A stretch of DNA of 59,220 nucleotides from Paracidovorax oryzae ATCC 19882 (GTDB lineage: Bacteria; Pseudomonadota; Gammaproteobacteria; Burkholderiales; Burkholderiaceae_C): positions 1 to 59,220 of the forward strand of contig NZ_JMKU01000026.1 in NCBI RefSeq assembly GCF_000687165.1, given 5' to 3'. A program made the translations under genes and the position numbers. Below, in pieces: positions 45,357-54,900 of the stretch. Position 1 is the first letter of the stretch, and every line of letters starts with the position of its first letter. The notes beneath the pieces are model-generated. The model did no database searches. It was not told the DNA's origin and saw only the letters and a list, made by a program, of their open reading frames with translations.

Positions 45357-46265
45357 ATGCCGATGTCGATCACATCCCTCCTGAAATCCTCCGTCGCAGC
45401 GCTGGCGATCGCCGGCAGCGGAGCGGCGTCCGCCCAGGGCACGCCCATCGATGCCGCGGCGTTCGACGCGCTGGTGGCGCAGGGCCCCGTCGCCAGCGCC
45501 GAGACCATCGCCGCGAGCCCCTGGGCCAGCCAGATCAAGCAGGCCGGCACGCTGCGCCTGGGCGGCACCCAGACCTCGAACCTGTTCTCGCTGCTGAACG
45601 AGAAGGACGGCAGGATGCGCGGTTTCGACGCCGGCATCGCCCAGCTCCTGACGCGCTACATCCTGGGCGACGCCTCCAAAATCCAGTTCACGCAGGTGAC
45701 CTCGTCCACGCGCGAGCAGGTCCTCATCAACGGGCAGGTGGACACGGTCATCGCCACCTATTCCATCACCCCCGCGCGCGCCGAGAAAATCTCCTTCGCC
45801 GGGCCGTACTACACCTCGCAGGCAGGTGTGCTGGTCAAGTCGAACAACCAGGCCATCCAGTCCGTCAACGACCTGGGCGGCAAGAAGGTCGCCACGCAGG
45901 CGGGCTCCACGGGGCCGGCCATCCTCGCGCAGTTCGCGCCCAAGAGCACCGTGCAGGAGTTCCAGACGCACCAGGAGGCGCTGGATTCGCTGCGCCAGGG
46001 CCGCGTGGCCGCCTACGTGACCGACTACACGCTGCTGCTCAACACCCTGAGCCTGGGCACCGGCGACGCCAAGCTCGCGGGCGCCCCGTTCGGCGCGCAG
46101 GACCCGTACGGCATCGGCCTGCCCAAGGGCTCGGACGGCGTGGCTTTCGTGAACGCGTTCCTGAAGAAGATCGAGGCCGACGGCACCTGGGCCAAGCTCT
46201 GGACCATCGCCATCGGCCAGCGCACCGGCAGCACGGCCGTCCCCACGCCGCCCGCGCTGCCCTGA
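45357..46265 (+). CDS. polar-amino-acid-type ABC substrate-binding protein
   Basis: 302 residues with a signal peptide ending GAASA-QG. The type II binding-protein fold (SBP_bac_3) shows GTLRLGGTQTSNLFS, GFDAGIAQLLTRY, VDTVIATYSITPARAEKISFAGPYY and the second-lobe DLGGKKVATQAGSTGP. GAGAGGA lies six bases before the ATG. It is followed within four bases by two permease genes. The substrate is unknown, presumably linked to the products or substrates of the amide locus. Confidence 0.9.
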   Translation: MPMSITSLLKSSVAALAIAGSGAASAQGTPIDAAAFDALVAQGPVASAETIAASPWASQIKQAGTLRLGGTQTSNLFSLLNEKDGRMRGFDAGIAQLLTRYILGDASKIQFTQVTSSTREQVLINGQVDTVIATYSITPARAEKISFAGPYYTSQAGVLVKSNNQAIQSVNDLGGKKVATQAGSTGPAILAQFAPKSTVQEFQTHQEALDSLRQGRVAAYVTDYTLLLNTLSLGTGDAKLAGAPFGAQDPYGIGLPKGSDGVAFVNAFLKKIEADGTWAKLWTIAIGQRTGSTAVPTPPALP

Positions 46266-46269
46266 ACCA

Positions 46270-46932
46270 ATGGGCGAGGTAACCAGGCTCCTGGCCGACC
46301 AAGGGCCTGCCTTCTGGCAGGCCCTTTTGCTGACCTGGAAGCTCACCGCGCTGTCGTTCGTGCCGGGTGTGCTGCTGGGCATGGGGGTGGCGATGCTGCG
46401 GCTCTTCCCGCTGCCGCCGCTGCGCTGGGTGCTCACCCTCTACGTCGAGACCTTCCGCAACATCCCCAGCGTGGCGCTGCTGATCTTCATCGTGTTCGCG
46501 CTGCCCGATCTCGAATTCGTGATCGACTACGAGCCCAGCGTGGTGCTGACCCTGGTGCTGGTCTGCTCCGCATTCACGGCCGACTACGTGCGCTCGGGCA
46601 TCAACACCATCCCCGGCGGCCAGGTCGAGGCCGCGCTCAGCCTGGGGATGCGGCCCGCGCGCATCATCTGGTCGGTCGTGCTGCCGCAGGCGATGCGCTC
46701 CGTGGTGCAGCCGATGACGTCGCTGCTCATCGCGCTGATGCTGTCCACCTCGCTCGCATCGCAGGTGCCGTTCCCGGGCCGGGAACTCACCACGCTCGTC
46801 TCCAAGATCGCGACCGACTCCGCGGCCGGCATGGCCGCCTTCGCCGTCGCGGCCACGATGTATGTGGCCAGCGGCCTGTTGATCGCCTGGGCCGGCGCCG
46901 CCCTGGACAGGAAGCTGCGGATCCTGCGATGA
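46270..46932 (+). CDS. polar-amino-acid-type ABC permease (first)
   Basis: 220 residues, about five helices. HisM/GlnP-type pattern: ETFRNIPSVALLIFIVFALP, RSGINTIPGGQVEAALSLGM and the EAA loop in VVLPQAMRSVVQPMTSLLIA. It overlaps the next permease by four bases. It forms a heterodimeric channel with that gene product. Confidence 0.9.
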   Translation: MGEVTRLLADQGPAFWQALLLTWKLTALSFVPGVLLGMGVAMLRLFPLPPLRWVLTLYVETFRNIPSVALLIFIVFALPDLEFVIDYEPSVVLTLVLVCSAFTADYVRSGINTIPGGQVEAALSLGMRPARIIWSVVLPQAMRSVVQPMTSLLIALMLSTSLASQVPFPGRELTTLVSKIATDSAAGMAAFAVAATMYVASGLLIAWAGAALDRKLRILR

Positions 46933-47729
46933 ACCGGTCCCTCGAAGACATCCTGTTCGGCGCGCCGAACCCCCGCACCCGCAACCTCATCCGCGGGATG
47001 AGCGTGGTCGCGGCGGGCGTGCTGCTCCTGCTGGCGGCCGGCATCGCGCTCCGCTTCCATGCCGCCGGGCAGCTCGATGCCCGCTACTGGAAATTCTTCG
47101 CCTGGCCGACGACCTGGGCCTTCCTGGCCAAGGGCCTGCTCGGCACGCTGGCCTCGGCGGCGATGGCCGCGGTGATCGCGCTCTCCCTCGGGCTGGTGCT
47201 GCTGGCGGGGCGCCTGGCGCGGACGCGCTTTGTGCGCTGGCCGGCCGTCGCGGCCATCGAGTTCCTGCGGGGAACGCCCACGCTGCTGCTCATCTACGTG
47301 TGCTTCCTGGTGCTGCCATCGGCCGGTATCAAGCTCGGCACCTACTGGATGCTGACGCTGCCGATTGGCCTCAGCACCGCCGCGGTGGTGGCCGAGGTCT
47401 ACCGCTCGGGCGTGCTCGCCGTGCCCCGCGGCCAGGCCGATGCCGCGCGCAGCCTGGGCATGAAAGAGACCCAGGTGTTCTTCTCCATCGTGTTTCCGCA
47501 GGCGCTGCGCTACATCGTGCCGGCCCTGGTCGCGCAACTGGTGATCGTGGTGAAGGACACCACCTTCGGCTATGTCGTCACCTATGGCGAGCTGATGCAG
47601 AACGCGCGGGTGCTCATCGCCAACTACCACTCGCTGATGCCGGTGTACCTCATCGTGGCGGCGCTGTACTGCCTGGTGAACTACGCGATTTCGCGGGCGA
47701 GCCGGCGGCTGGGGCGGCCGGTGCATTGA
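46929..47729 (+). CDS. polar-amino-acid-type ABC permease (second)
   Basis: 266 residues with the family motifs EFLRGTPTLLLIYVCFLVLP, YRSGVLAVPRGQADAARSLG and the EAA loop IVFPQALRYIVPALVAQLV. No ATPase gene follows; the next gene is an unrelated, convergent peptidase. The system must borrow an ATPase from elsewhere in the genome or use a shared one. Confidence 0.9.
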   Translation: MNRSLEDILFGAPNPRTRNLIRGMSVVAAGVLLLLAAGIALRFHAAGQLDARYWKFFAWPTTWAFLAKGLLGTLASAAMAAVIALSLGLVLLAGRLARTRFVRWPAVAAIEFLRGTPTLLLIYVCFLVLPSAGIKLGTYWMLTLPIGLSTAAVVAEVYRSGVLAVPRGQADAARSLGMKETQVFFSIVFPQALRYIVPALVAQLVIVVKDTTFGYVVTYGELMQNARVLIANYHSLMPVYLIVAALYCLVNYAISRASRRLGRPVH

Positions 47730-47846
47730 GCGCGGCCGGATGCCGGGCGGTGGATCAAAACCTGCCCCACGAACCGGCGATTCGGCGATAACCGCGGCGG
47801 GCGTGCGCGGAGAGAGGCCGCTGCGGTTCGGCGAGTTTTACTGCGG

Positions 47847-49214
47847 CTACGCCCGGCTGCTGCTCGCGACCAGCGAAGCCGCCAGCAGCCGCGCGGACTT
47901 CGTGCTCACGCCCTTGCCCGTGATCGACAGCGCCGGCGGATGGGCGAGCATGCGCGCGAACACCTGCTGCACTTCGTCCGCACGGATGTTGCCGATCAGC
48001 GCGATCGTCTCGGCCAGCGGCGTCACGGTGCCGTGCGCGAACACCTCCTCCACGGCCCGTTCCATCGTCGCGAAGGGCCGCTCGCTGGCCCGCACGCGGG
48101 AGACGGTGAGCTGGTTCTTCGCGCGCTCCAGGTGCACCGGATCGATCGCGCAGGTCTGCGCCCGCAGCAGCTCGCCCGTGGCCTGCACCAGCGCCTCGAC
48201 CTTGTTCGGCGTGGTCACGGCATGCACCACGAAATTCAGCCACGCGTCCCCGCTGTCGATCGTCGCATCGGCGTTGTAGGCCAGGCCCAGCCGCTCGCGC
48301 ACCGTGTCCACCAGCGGCGAGGACATGCCGCCGCCGAACAGGTTGGCCGCGAGTGCCGCGGCCAGGCGCCAGCGTGGTGGCAGCAGGGCCTGCACCGTGC
48401 CGGCGCCCCGCCGCTCCGGCGCGCCAGGACCGGGCAGCGGATAGGCGATGTTCAGGAACACCTGCGACACCTGCGTGAAGCGCCGTGCCACGGCCTGGCC
48501 GACGTGCGGAGCGGGCGCGGGCGGCTGTACCCCGGCGTCTTCGGCCGGCAAGCCCGATGCGGACACAGGCACGGGCATGGCAGAGAACAACTCCTCCGCG
48601 CGCCGCATCCACGCATCGACGTCGAAGTTTCCCGCAGCCGCGACGATGGTCTTGCCAGCCACGTAGTGCCGCCGCACGTGCCGCACGAGGTCATCGCGCG
48701 TGAAGCCTTCGATGTTCTCCACCGTGCCGATCACCGGCATGCCCATGGGATCGTCGCCCCACAGCGCGCGGTCCAGCAGGTCGCTGGAGCTGTCCTCCGG
48801 GTCCTCGTCGTACTCGATCGCCTCCTGCCGGATAACGTCCAGCTCGCGCTGCAGCTCGGCCTCGGGGAACGTGCTGTGCAGCACGATGTCCGCCGTCATG
48901 CCGAGCAACTGCAGCGCGTGCTGCCCCAGCCCGGTCATGAAGTAGCCGGTGCTGTCCTTGCCCGTGTAGGCATTCACGTCCGCGCCCAGCCGCTCCGCAT
49001 CGAGGTTGATCGCCTGCACCGAGCGCGTGGCCGTGCCCTTGAACGCCATGTGCTCCAGCACGTGGCTGATGCCGTTGGTCTCCGGCGTCTCGTCGCGCGA
49101 GCCCACGCGCAGGAACACGCCGACGCTGGCGCTCTGCACGTGGGGCATGGGGAGGGCGAGGAGGCGGACGCCGTTGGGGAGGGTGTGGAGGAGGGGGGAG
49201 GGGGGATGGGCCAT
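47847..49214 (-). CDS. M16-family zinc metallopeptidase
   Basis: 455 residues from ATG 49214 (MAHPPSPLLHTLPNGVRLLA); the frame is open upstream but without a sensible start. The inverted zinc motif HVLEH is at 51-55, and the third ligand Glu is expected in LDVIRQEAIEYDED. The C-terminal homologous half has LFGGGMSSPLVDTVRERLGL. No signal peptide is visible, so it is probably cytoplasmic, like mitochondrial-processing-peptidase-type bacterial proteins. It is convergent with the permease gene. Confidence 0.92.
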   Translation of the reverse strand: MAHPPSPLLHTLPNGVRLLALPMPHVQSASVGVFLRVGSRDETPETNGISHVLEHMAFKGTATRSVQAINLDAERLGADVNAYTGKDSTGYFMTGLGQHALQLLGMTADIVLHSTFPEAELQRELDVIRQEAIEYDEDPEDSSSDLLDRALWGDDPMGMPVIGTVENIEGFTRDDLVRHVRRHYVAGKTIVAAAGNFDVDAWMRRAEELFSAMPVPVSASGLPAEDAGVQPPAPAPHVGQAVARRFTQVSQVFLNIAYPLPGPGAPERRGAGTVQALLPPRWRLAAALAANLFGGGMSSPLVDTVRERLGLAYNADATIDSGDAWLNFVVHAVTTPNKVEALVQATGELLRAQTCAIDPVHLERAKNQLTVSRVRASERPFATMERAVEEVFAHGTVTPLAETIALIGNIRADEVQQVFARMLAHPPALSITGKGVSTKSARLLAASLVASSSRA

Positions 49215-49564
49215 CGGTGGTTGGGGCAGGGAGTCTTTGCGGCTTCTATCGGACAGATGCGGCGCATCGTCCTGTGGCTCTCTGCCTGCATGCTGCATTG
49301 TCGCCGGGCGGTGATGGAGCATGCGATACGCAGGGCGTTGCGTCCCGAGGACGGATGAACAGCAGATTGGCAGGTCGTTAACTATTAATAGGATCAATAA
49401 ATTTTGTTGATGCTGATGGCTGCTTCCCATAGGCGCGCGCGCAAACGAACATTTGCAAACAAATTGCCCGCATCGGAAGCCTTTTCAACTCATTGTTACG
49501 CCTTCTATCATCGCGGTCGTTTCAACTTGACTCTGCAGCAACCTGAGGGGCTGCAGCCATCACA
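49215..49564. promoter_or_regulatory. divergent intergenic region before vgrG 2
   Basis: About 350 bases without a gene between the M16 gene (minus) and vgrG (plus). An AT-rich block at about 49376-49420 (TTAACTATTAATAG, GATCAATAAATTTTG) and the sequence TGCAAACAAATTG (49454-49466) stand out; the latter also occurs at 36343-36355. It must hold the vgrG promoter, but no hexamer pair is convincing. Confidence 0.45.
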
Positions 49565-51835
49565 ATGACACGCCGCGTCACCATCCAGACGCCCCTGGGA
49601 GAACAGCTGCAGTTCCGGCAGCTGCGGGGCAGCGAGGAGCTGAGCCAGCTTTTCTCCTTCGACATCGACCTGCTCTCGGAAGGGCGCGACATCGATCCCA
49701 AGGCGCTGCTGGGCAAGACGGCGACGGTGGAGATCGAAACCGAAGGCGGCGGCAAGCGCTACCTGGACGGCCTGGTCACGCGCTTCGGCATGCAGGGGCA
49801 GGACCATCGCCTCTACTCCTACCACCTGCGCCTGCAGCCCTGGCTCTGGGTGGCCACGCGGCGGCAGGACTTCCGCATCTTCCAGTTCAAGACCGTCCCG
49901 CAGATCGTGCAGGAGGTGCTGGGCCGCTACGGCTACCCCATGCAGCTCAAGCTCACGCGCGCCTACCGCGCCTGGGACTACTGCGTGCAGTACGGCGAGA
50001 GCGACTTCGACTTCGTCTCGCGCCTCTTGGAGCATGAAGGGGCGTACTACTACTTCCAGCACGCGAGCGGCCAGCACACCCTGGTGATCGCCGATGACAT
50101 CGTGGCCGGGCACGAGCCCCTGCCGGGCGCGGCCGTGATCCCGTTCTACCCACCCGAGAAGTCGGCCGTGGCGGACCGCGAGAACATCCATGCCTGGACG
50201 CTGGGCGAGGAGATCAAGCCAGGCCGGTACTACAACGACGACTACGACTTCAAGAAGCCGAGGTCGGACCTCTCCAACATGCGCCAGCAGCCGCCTGGGC
50301 ACGCGCACGACGCGTACGAGATCTACGAATGGCCAGGCGGCTACGTGCAGCACGGCGACGGCGAGCAATACGCCCGCGTCCGCCTGCAGGAAGGGCTGAC
50401 GGGCCACAGCACCGTCCGGGGTGAATCCCGCCACCGCAGCCTCGCGACGGGCTACACCTTCACCCTGGAAAATTACCCGCGGGGTGACCAGAACCGGCAG
50501 TACCTCATCACGGGCGTCACCTACCACCTGCACGAGAACCCGCGCAGCTCTTCCTTCAACAGCGCCAAGCCGGGCGAGGCGCTCAAGCACAACGAGGAGC
50601 AGGGCTCCTTCCAGAAATTCAGCCTCACGGCCCAGCCCACGAGCCTGCCCTACACCCCGGCCAGAACAACACCCAAGCCACGCACCACGGGCCCGCAGAC
50701 CGCCGTCGTGGTCGGCCCGGCCGGAGAGGAAATCTGGACCGACGAATACGGCCGCATCAAGGTGCAGTTCCACTGGGACCGGCTGGGGGCGATGGACGAG
50801 AACTCCAGTTGCTGGATGCGCGTGGCGACGAGTTGGGCGGGTTCGGGCTTCGGCGCGATCTCCATCCCGCGCATTGGGCACGAAGTGGTGGTCGACTTTC
50901 TCAACGGCGATCCGGACTACCCGCTGGTCGTGGGCTGCGTTTACAACGCCACGAACATGCCGCCCTGGGCCTTGCCGGGCAATGCCACGCAGTCGGGCAT
51001 CAAGACCAAGTCGAGCAAGGGTGGGGCGTTCGGCGACGGGATGAAGAACGGCGCGGGCGACGCGAACGCGATCCGCTTCGAGGACAAGAAGGGCGCGGAG
51101 CAGGTGTGGCTGCATGCGCAGAAGGACCAGCTCATCGAAGTGGAGAACGACGAGGACCATTGGGTGGGCCAGGACCGGCGCAAGACCATCGACCGGGACG
51201 AGACGAACACCATCCACCGGGACCGCACGGAGACGGTGGATCGCAACGAGAAGATCACGGTGCATGGCTGGCGCACCGAGGAAGTGGATGGCGACGAGAC
51301 CATCACCATCCACTCCAACCGCACGGAGCGGGTGGACCACAACGAGACGATCTCGATCGGCGACAACCGCGACGAGACCGTGGGCGCCAACGAAGACATC
51401 CGCATCGGCAGCCACCGCAGCAAGACCGTCGGGCAAAGCGAGAAGGACCGCATCGGCACCAGCTGGAACATCCGGGTGGGCACGATGAAGACCGAGACCA
51501 TAGGGATGACGGCCATGCAGAACGTGGGCCTGGCCAAGATGGTGAACGTGGGGCTGGCCTACAGCGTCAACATCGGCGGCGTGCGCAACGACATCGTGGG
51601 CGCCAACTGGACCCGCACGGTCATCGGCAGCGACTCGGTGAGCGTGGGCTCGGACCGCAAGGCGAGCGTGAGCGGCACGGACAGCCTGGAGGTGTCGGGC
51701 GCGCTCACGGTGAAGGCCAAGACCATCACGCTGGAGACGGGCGACGAGATCACGCTGCGCTGCGGATCGAGCACGGTGCGGCTCACGCCCGCGCTCATCG
51801 AAGTGCTGTCCTCGCTGGACAAGCTCAACTGCTAG
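49565..51835 (+). CDS. vgrG: VgrG T6SS spike protein (second copy)
   Basis: 756 residues starting MTRRVTIQTPLGEQLQFRQL. It matches the first VgrG throughout the gp27-like and OB regions (LQPWLWVATRRQDFRIFQ, ESDFDFVSRLLEHEGAYYYF, SSCWMRVATSWAG) and most of the beta-prism (DRDETNTIHRDRTETVDRNE). The tip differs: no glycine linkers, and an end reading TVKAKTITLETGDEITLRCG. No fused effector domain is seen. It delivers the PAAR-Rhs protein encoded 157 bases downstream. Confidence 0.96.
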   Translation: MTRRVTIQTPLGEQLQFRQLRGSEELSQLFSFDIDLLSEGRDIDPKALLGKTATVEIETEGGGKRYLDGLVTRFGMQGQDHRLYSYHLRLQPWLWVATRRQDFRIFQFKTVPQIVQEVLGRYGYPMQLKLTRAYRAWDYCVQYGESDFDFVSRLLEHEGAYYYFQHASGQHTLVIADDIVAGHEPLPGAAVIPFYPPEKSAVADRENIHAWTLGEEIKPGRYYNDDYDFKKPRSDLSNMRQQPPGHAHDAYEIYEWPGGYVQHGDGEQYARVRLQEGLTGHSTVRGESRHRSLATGYTFTLENYPRGDQNRQYLITGVTYHLHENPRSSSFNSAKPGEALKHNEEQGSFQKFSLTAQPTSLPYTPARTTPKPRTTGPQTAVVVGPAGEEIWTDEYGRIKVQFHWDRLGAMDENSSCWMRVATSWAGSGFGAISIPRIGHEVVVDFLNGDPDYPLVVGCVYNATNMPPWALPGNATQSGIKTKSSKGGAFGDGMKNGAGDANAIRFEDKKGAEQVWLHAQKDQLIEVENDEDHWVGQDRRKTIDRDETNTIHRDRTETVDRNEKITVHGWRTEEVDGDETITIHSNRTERVDHNETISIGDNRDETVGANEDIRIGSHRSKTVGQSEKDRIGTSWNIRVGTMKTETIGMTAMQNVGLAKMVNVGLAYSVNIGGVRNDIVGANWTRTVIGSDSVSVGSDRKASVSGTDSLEVSGALTVKAKTITLETGDEITLRCGSSTVRLTPALIEVLSSLDKLNC

Positions 51836-51992
51836 ACATCCGTGAAACGTGCTCCGCGCGCACGCGCGCAGGAGCAGGGCGCCGCAATCACCATCCAGAG
51901 AGCCACAGGCACTGCTTGCTTGAAAGAGCGCAGGCCTTGGCCCTGTGGGCGCCACGACGAAGAACAAATAAGCAAACAAGGGGAACCAGAAA

Positions 51993-54900
51993 ATGAGCGG
52001 CAAACCCGCTGCCCGGCAGGGCGATTTGACGAAAAAAGGCGGCCCGATCGTCCAGGGCTCGGCGACGGTGCTGATTGGCTCGGCCGGGGGCGTGGCGTGC
52101 TCGGAGTGTCCCGGAGGGATGGCGGTGGGCAACCCGGTGAACCCATCGCTGGGCGCCAAGGTGCTGACGGGGGCGGATGAACTGGATTTCGCGCTGCCGG
52201 GGCCGCTGCCGCTGGCGTGGCAGCGGGTGTACAGCAGTTACGTGAACGCGCAGCATGGTGCGGCATGCGGGTTGCTGGGGTATGGGTGGAAGCTGCCGCT
52301 GGAGTTGCGTTTGCGGCTGGAGCCGGACCGGGCGGTGCTCTTCGATGCATCCGGGCGGGCGATCACGTTCGAGGAGCCCTTGTTGCCGGGCCAGGCGCTG
52401 TACAGCAGCAGCGAGGACCTGTGGCTGTTGCGGGGCGGGGGCATGGCGGACGGTCATCCCGGGGCCACGGAGTCCACCACGGACCCGAACTCATCATCGA
52501 CCCGAACCTCCACCCCGGCTGAACTGCTGCCCTGGGCACAGCAACCGCGCTGGTCGCACGTGCCGGCAGTGCTGCGTGCGGACCCGGGCTGCGTGATCGC
52601 CGTGCCGGGTGCGGGCGGGGCAGGCGCACCGGCCTGGGTGTTCCTGCCAGCGGGCGCGTCGGGGGAGGGACCTGCCGCGGGCCATGTCCTGCACGCCGTG
52701 ATCGACCGCTTCGGCCGCAGCCAGCGCTACCAATGGGGCGAAGAGGGTTTGTCGCGAGGGCGCATCGTGGGCGTCACCGATGGCACCGGGCGCCGCTATG
52801 TACTGCGCTACGAACGCATCGTGCCGGATGCCACTGCAGCCCGCAGACCTGGCCGGCCGGATGAGTCCGTGCATGCACGCCATTCGCTGCTCTGCCCGGA
52901 CGACGGGATGCGGCTGGTGGGCGTGGACTGCACTTTCAACCCGCTCGACCCTGCAGTGGTACCCGGCGCGGCCCCGCGCCCGCAATCGCTCGTGGGCTAC
53001 CGCTACGACAGCGCAGGCAACCTGGCCGAGGTGCTGGGCGCGGATGGCACGGTGCTGCGCCGCTTCGGCTACGACGCATTGCACCGCATGACAGAGCACC
53101 AGGTGCGCCAGGGGCCGCAGCACCGCTACGTGTATGAGGACCAGACCGCGCAGGGCCGTCGCCAGGGGCTGGCGGCGCGCCCTGGGGCCCGGGTCGCCGA
53201 GCAGCACAACGAAGAGGGACTGTCGTACTTCTTCGAGTACAGCGAAGCACCCTCGCAGGCTGCGCACCCCACGCAATCCGCACGCGCCACGCAGGCAGCC
53301 CGGGGCTCGGAGGATGGCAAGGACGGCCCTGCTCCGGTCACCGCGTCCTTACCCAGCACCAGCCAAAGCAGCACGGTGGTGCGCGACAGCCTGGGCCGTA
53401 CCACGGCTTACCACTTCGAGGGCGAAGGCGGCCTCAAGCGCCTGGTGCGCCTCGTGGCCCCGGACGGAGCCGAACAAGGATTCCGATACGACAGCGCCGG
53501 CCGGCGGCTCTCGGCCACCGATGCGCTGGGCCGCACGACATGGTGGCGCTACGACGGCGCAGGCCGGCTGCTGGGCGTGCAGGGCCCGGACGGTCGGAGC
53601 ACGCAGCAGCACTGGGGTGCAGCGGGCAGCGCGCAGGACGGCTTGTTGCTGGCCAGCCAGGACGCAGCCGGACTTCGCACGGACTTCCGGTATGACGACT
53701 GGGGGCGGCTCGTGGAAGTGGCGACGGGCCCGGCCGGAATCGGGGATGGCTCCACTGACCGCCAAGCCCTCATCACCAGGTTGGAATACGAACAAGCCCA
53801 GGAAGATGCCGCTAGCGGCACCGTAGGCTTCCCTCTCCACACGCTCGCCTGGTGCGACCAGCCCGTGGCGATGATCGATGCGCAGGGCGGGCGCAGCCTC
53901 TACGCATACAACGCCTGCGGCCAGCTCGCGCGGCACACCGACTGCTCCGGACGCAGCCAGACATGGCGCCACGGCGCCTGGGGCGAGGTGGTGGAGGCCA
54001 CGGATGCGCTGGGCCAGCGCACCCAGCTGCACCATGTGCTGCAGCACGGCGCGCTGCGTCTGGTGGGCGTGCAGCAGCCGGGCAACACGGGCGTACGGTA
54101 TCGGTGGGGCCCTGATGGTTGGCTGGCGGCAGCCACGCACGGCACGCACGATGTGCTGGAAGGCACGGGCGAGCCCGCAGGCACCAGCACGACGGTCGCC
54201 TACCGGCACGACCTGTGGGGACGGGTGGTGGAGCAGGTGCAGGCGGGCCGGGGCGTGCAGCTGCGCTACGACGTGGCCGGGCGGCTGCAGGAACTCGTCA
54301 ACGAGAACGGCGACGTGACGCGCTTCGTGCACGACGCGGCGGACCGGCTGGTGCAGGAAGTGGGCTTCGACGGGCGCAGCCAGGTGTACGGCTACGACGC
54401 TGCCGGCCAGCTCACGCACACGGGCGACGGGCATGGCGAAGGCCACCATCCGGGGGCGGCGGCGCGGCCGGAATTGGGCGCAGTAGTGCGCACGCGGCTG
54501 CACTACGACCTGGGTGGCCGACTGGTGGCGCGTGTCGCCGTGCGGCTGCCGGCCCCGGAGCCCTCCGATACCGAACCTCACGCGATACTGCAGATCCAGC
54601 GCTTCGAGCACACTTCGGCCGGAACATTGCTGCAGGCGCGGACCTGGGAAGCCCAGTTGCCCCACGGGATCGAGCCCATGGCTCTGTCAACGGCCCTGTC
54701 TTCTGACTCCTCGCGCCCAGGCACTGCCACAGACCGCCCCATCCCCCTGGCCGAGCGCTGGCTGGAACTGGAAACGCAGGCTGTGCTGTCCCTGCTGGAT
54801 CGCCCGGGCGACCCGGTGCATGCACCGCTGGCCGCAGCGCTCCAGGCGCAGCGGCTGCAGCCAGAAACGCGCGTGGCGATGGCGCTCGATGCTTTCGGGC

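Noticed and set aside
43545-46436. 963-codon minus-strand frame opposite the double nitrilase
   Set aside because: Antisense shadow; the plus strand has complete nitrilase and binding-protein motifs.
49508-52159. 883-codon minus-strand frame opposite vgrG 2
   Set aside because: Antisense of the VgrG repeats, rich in Val/His/Ala/Asp as typical for mirrored spike repeats.
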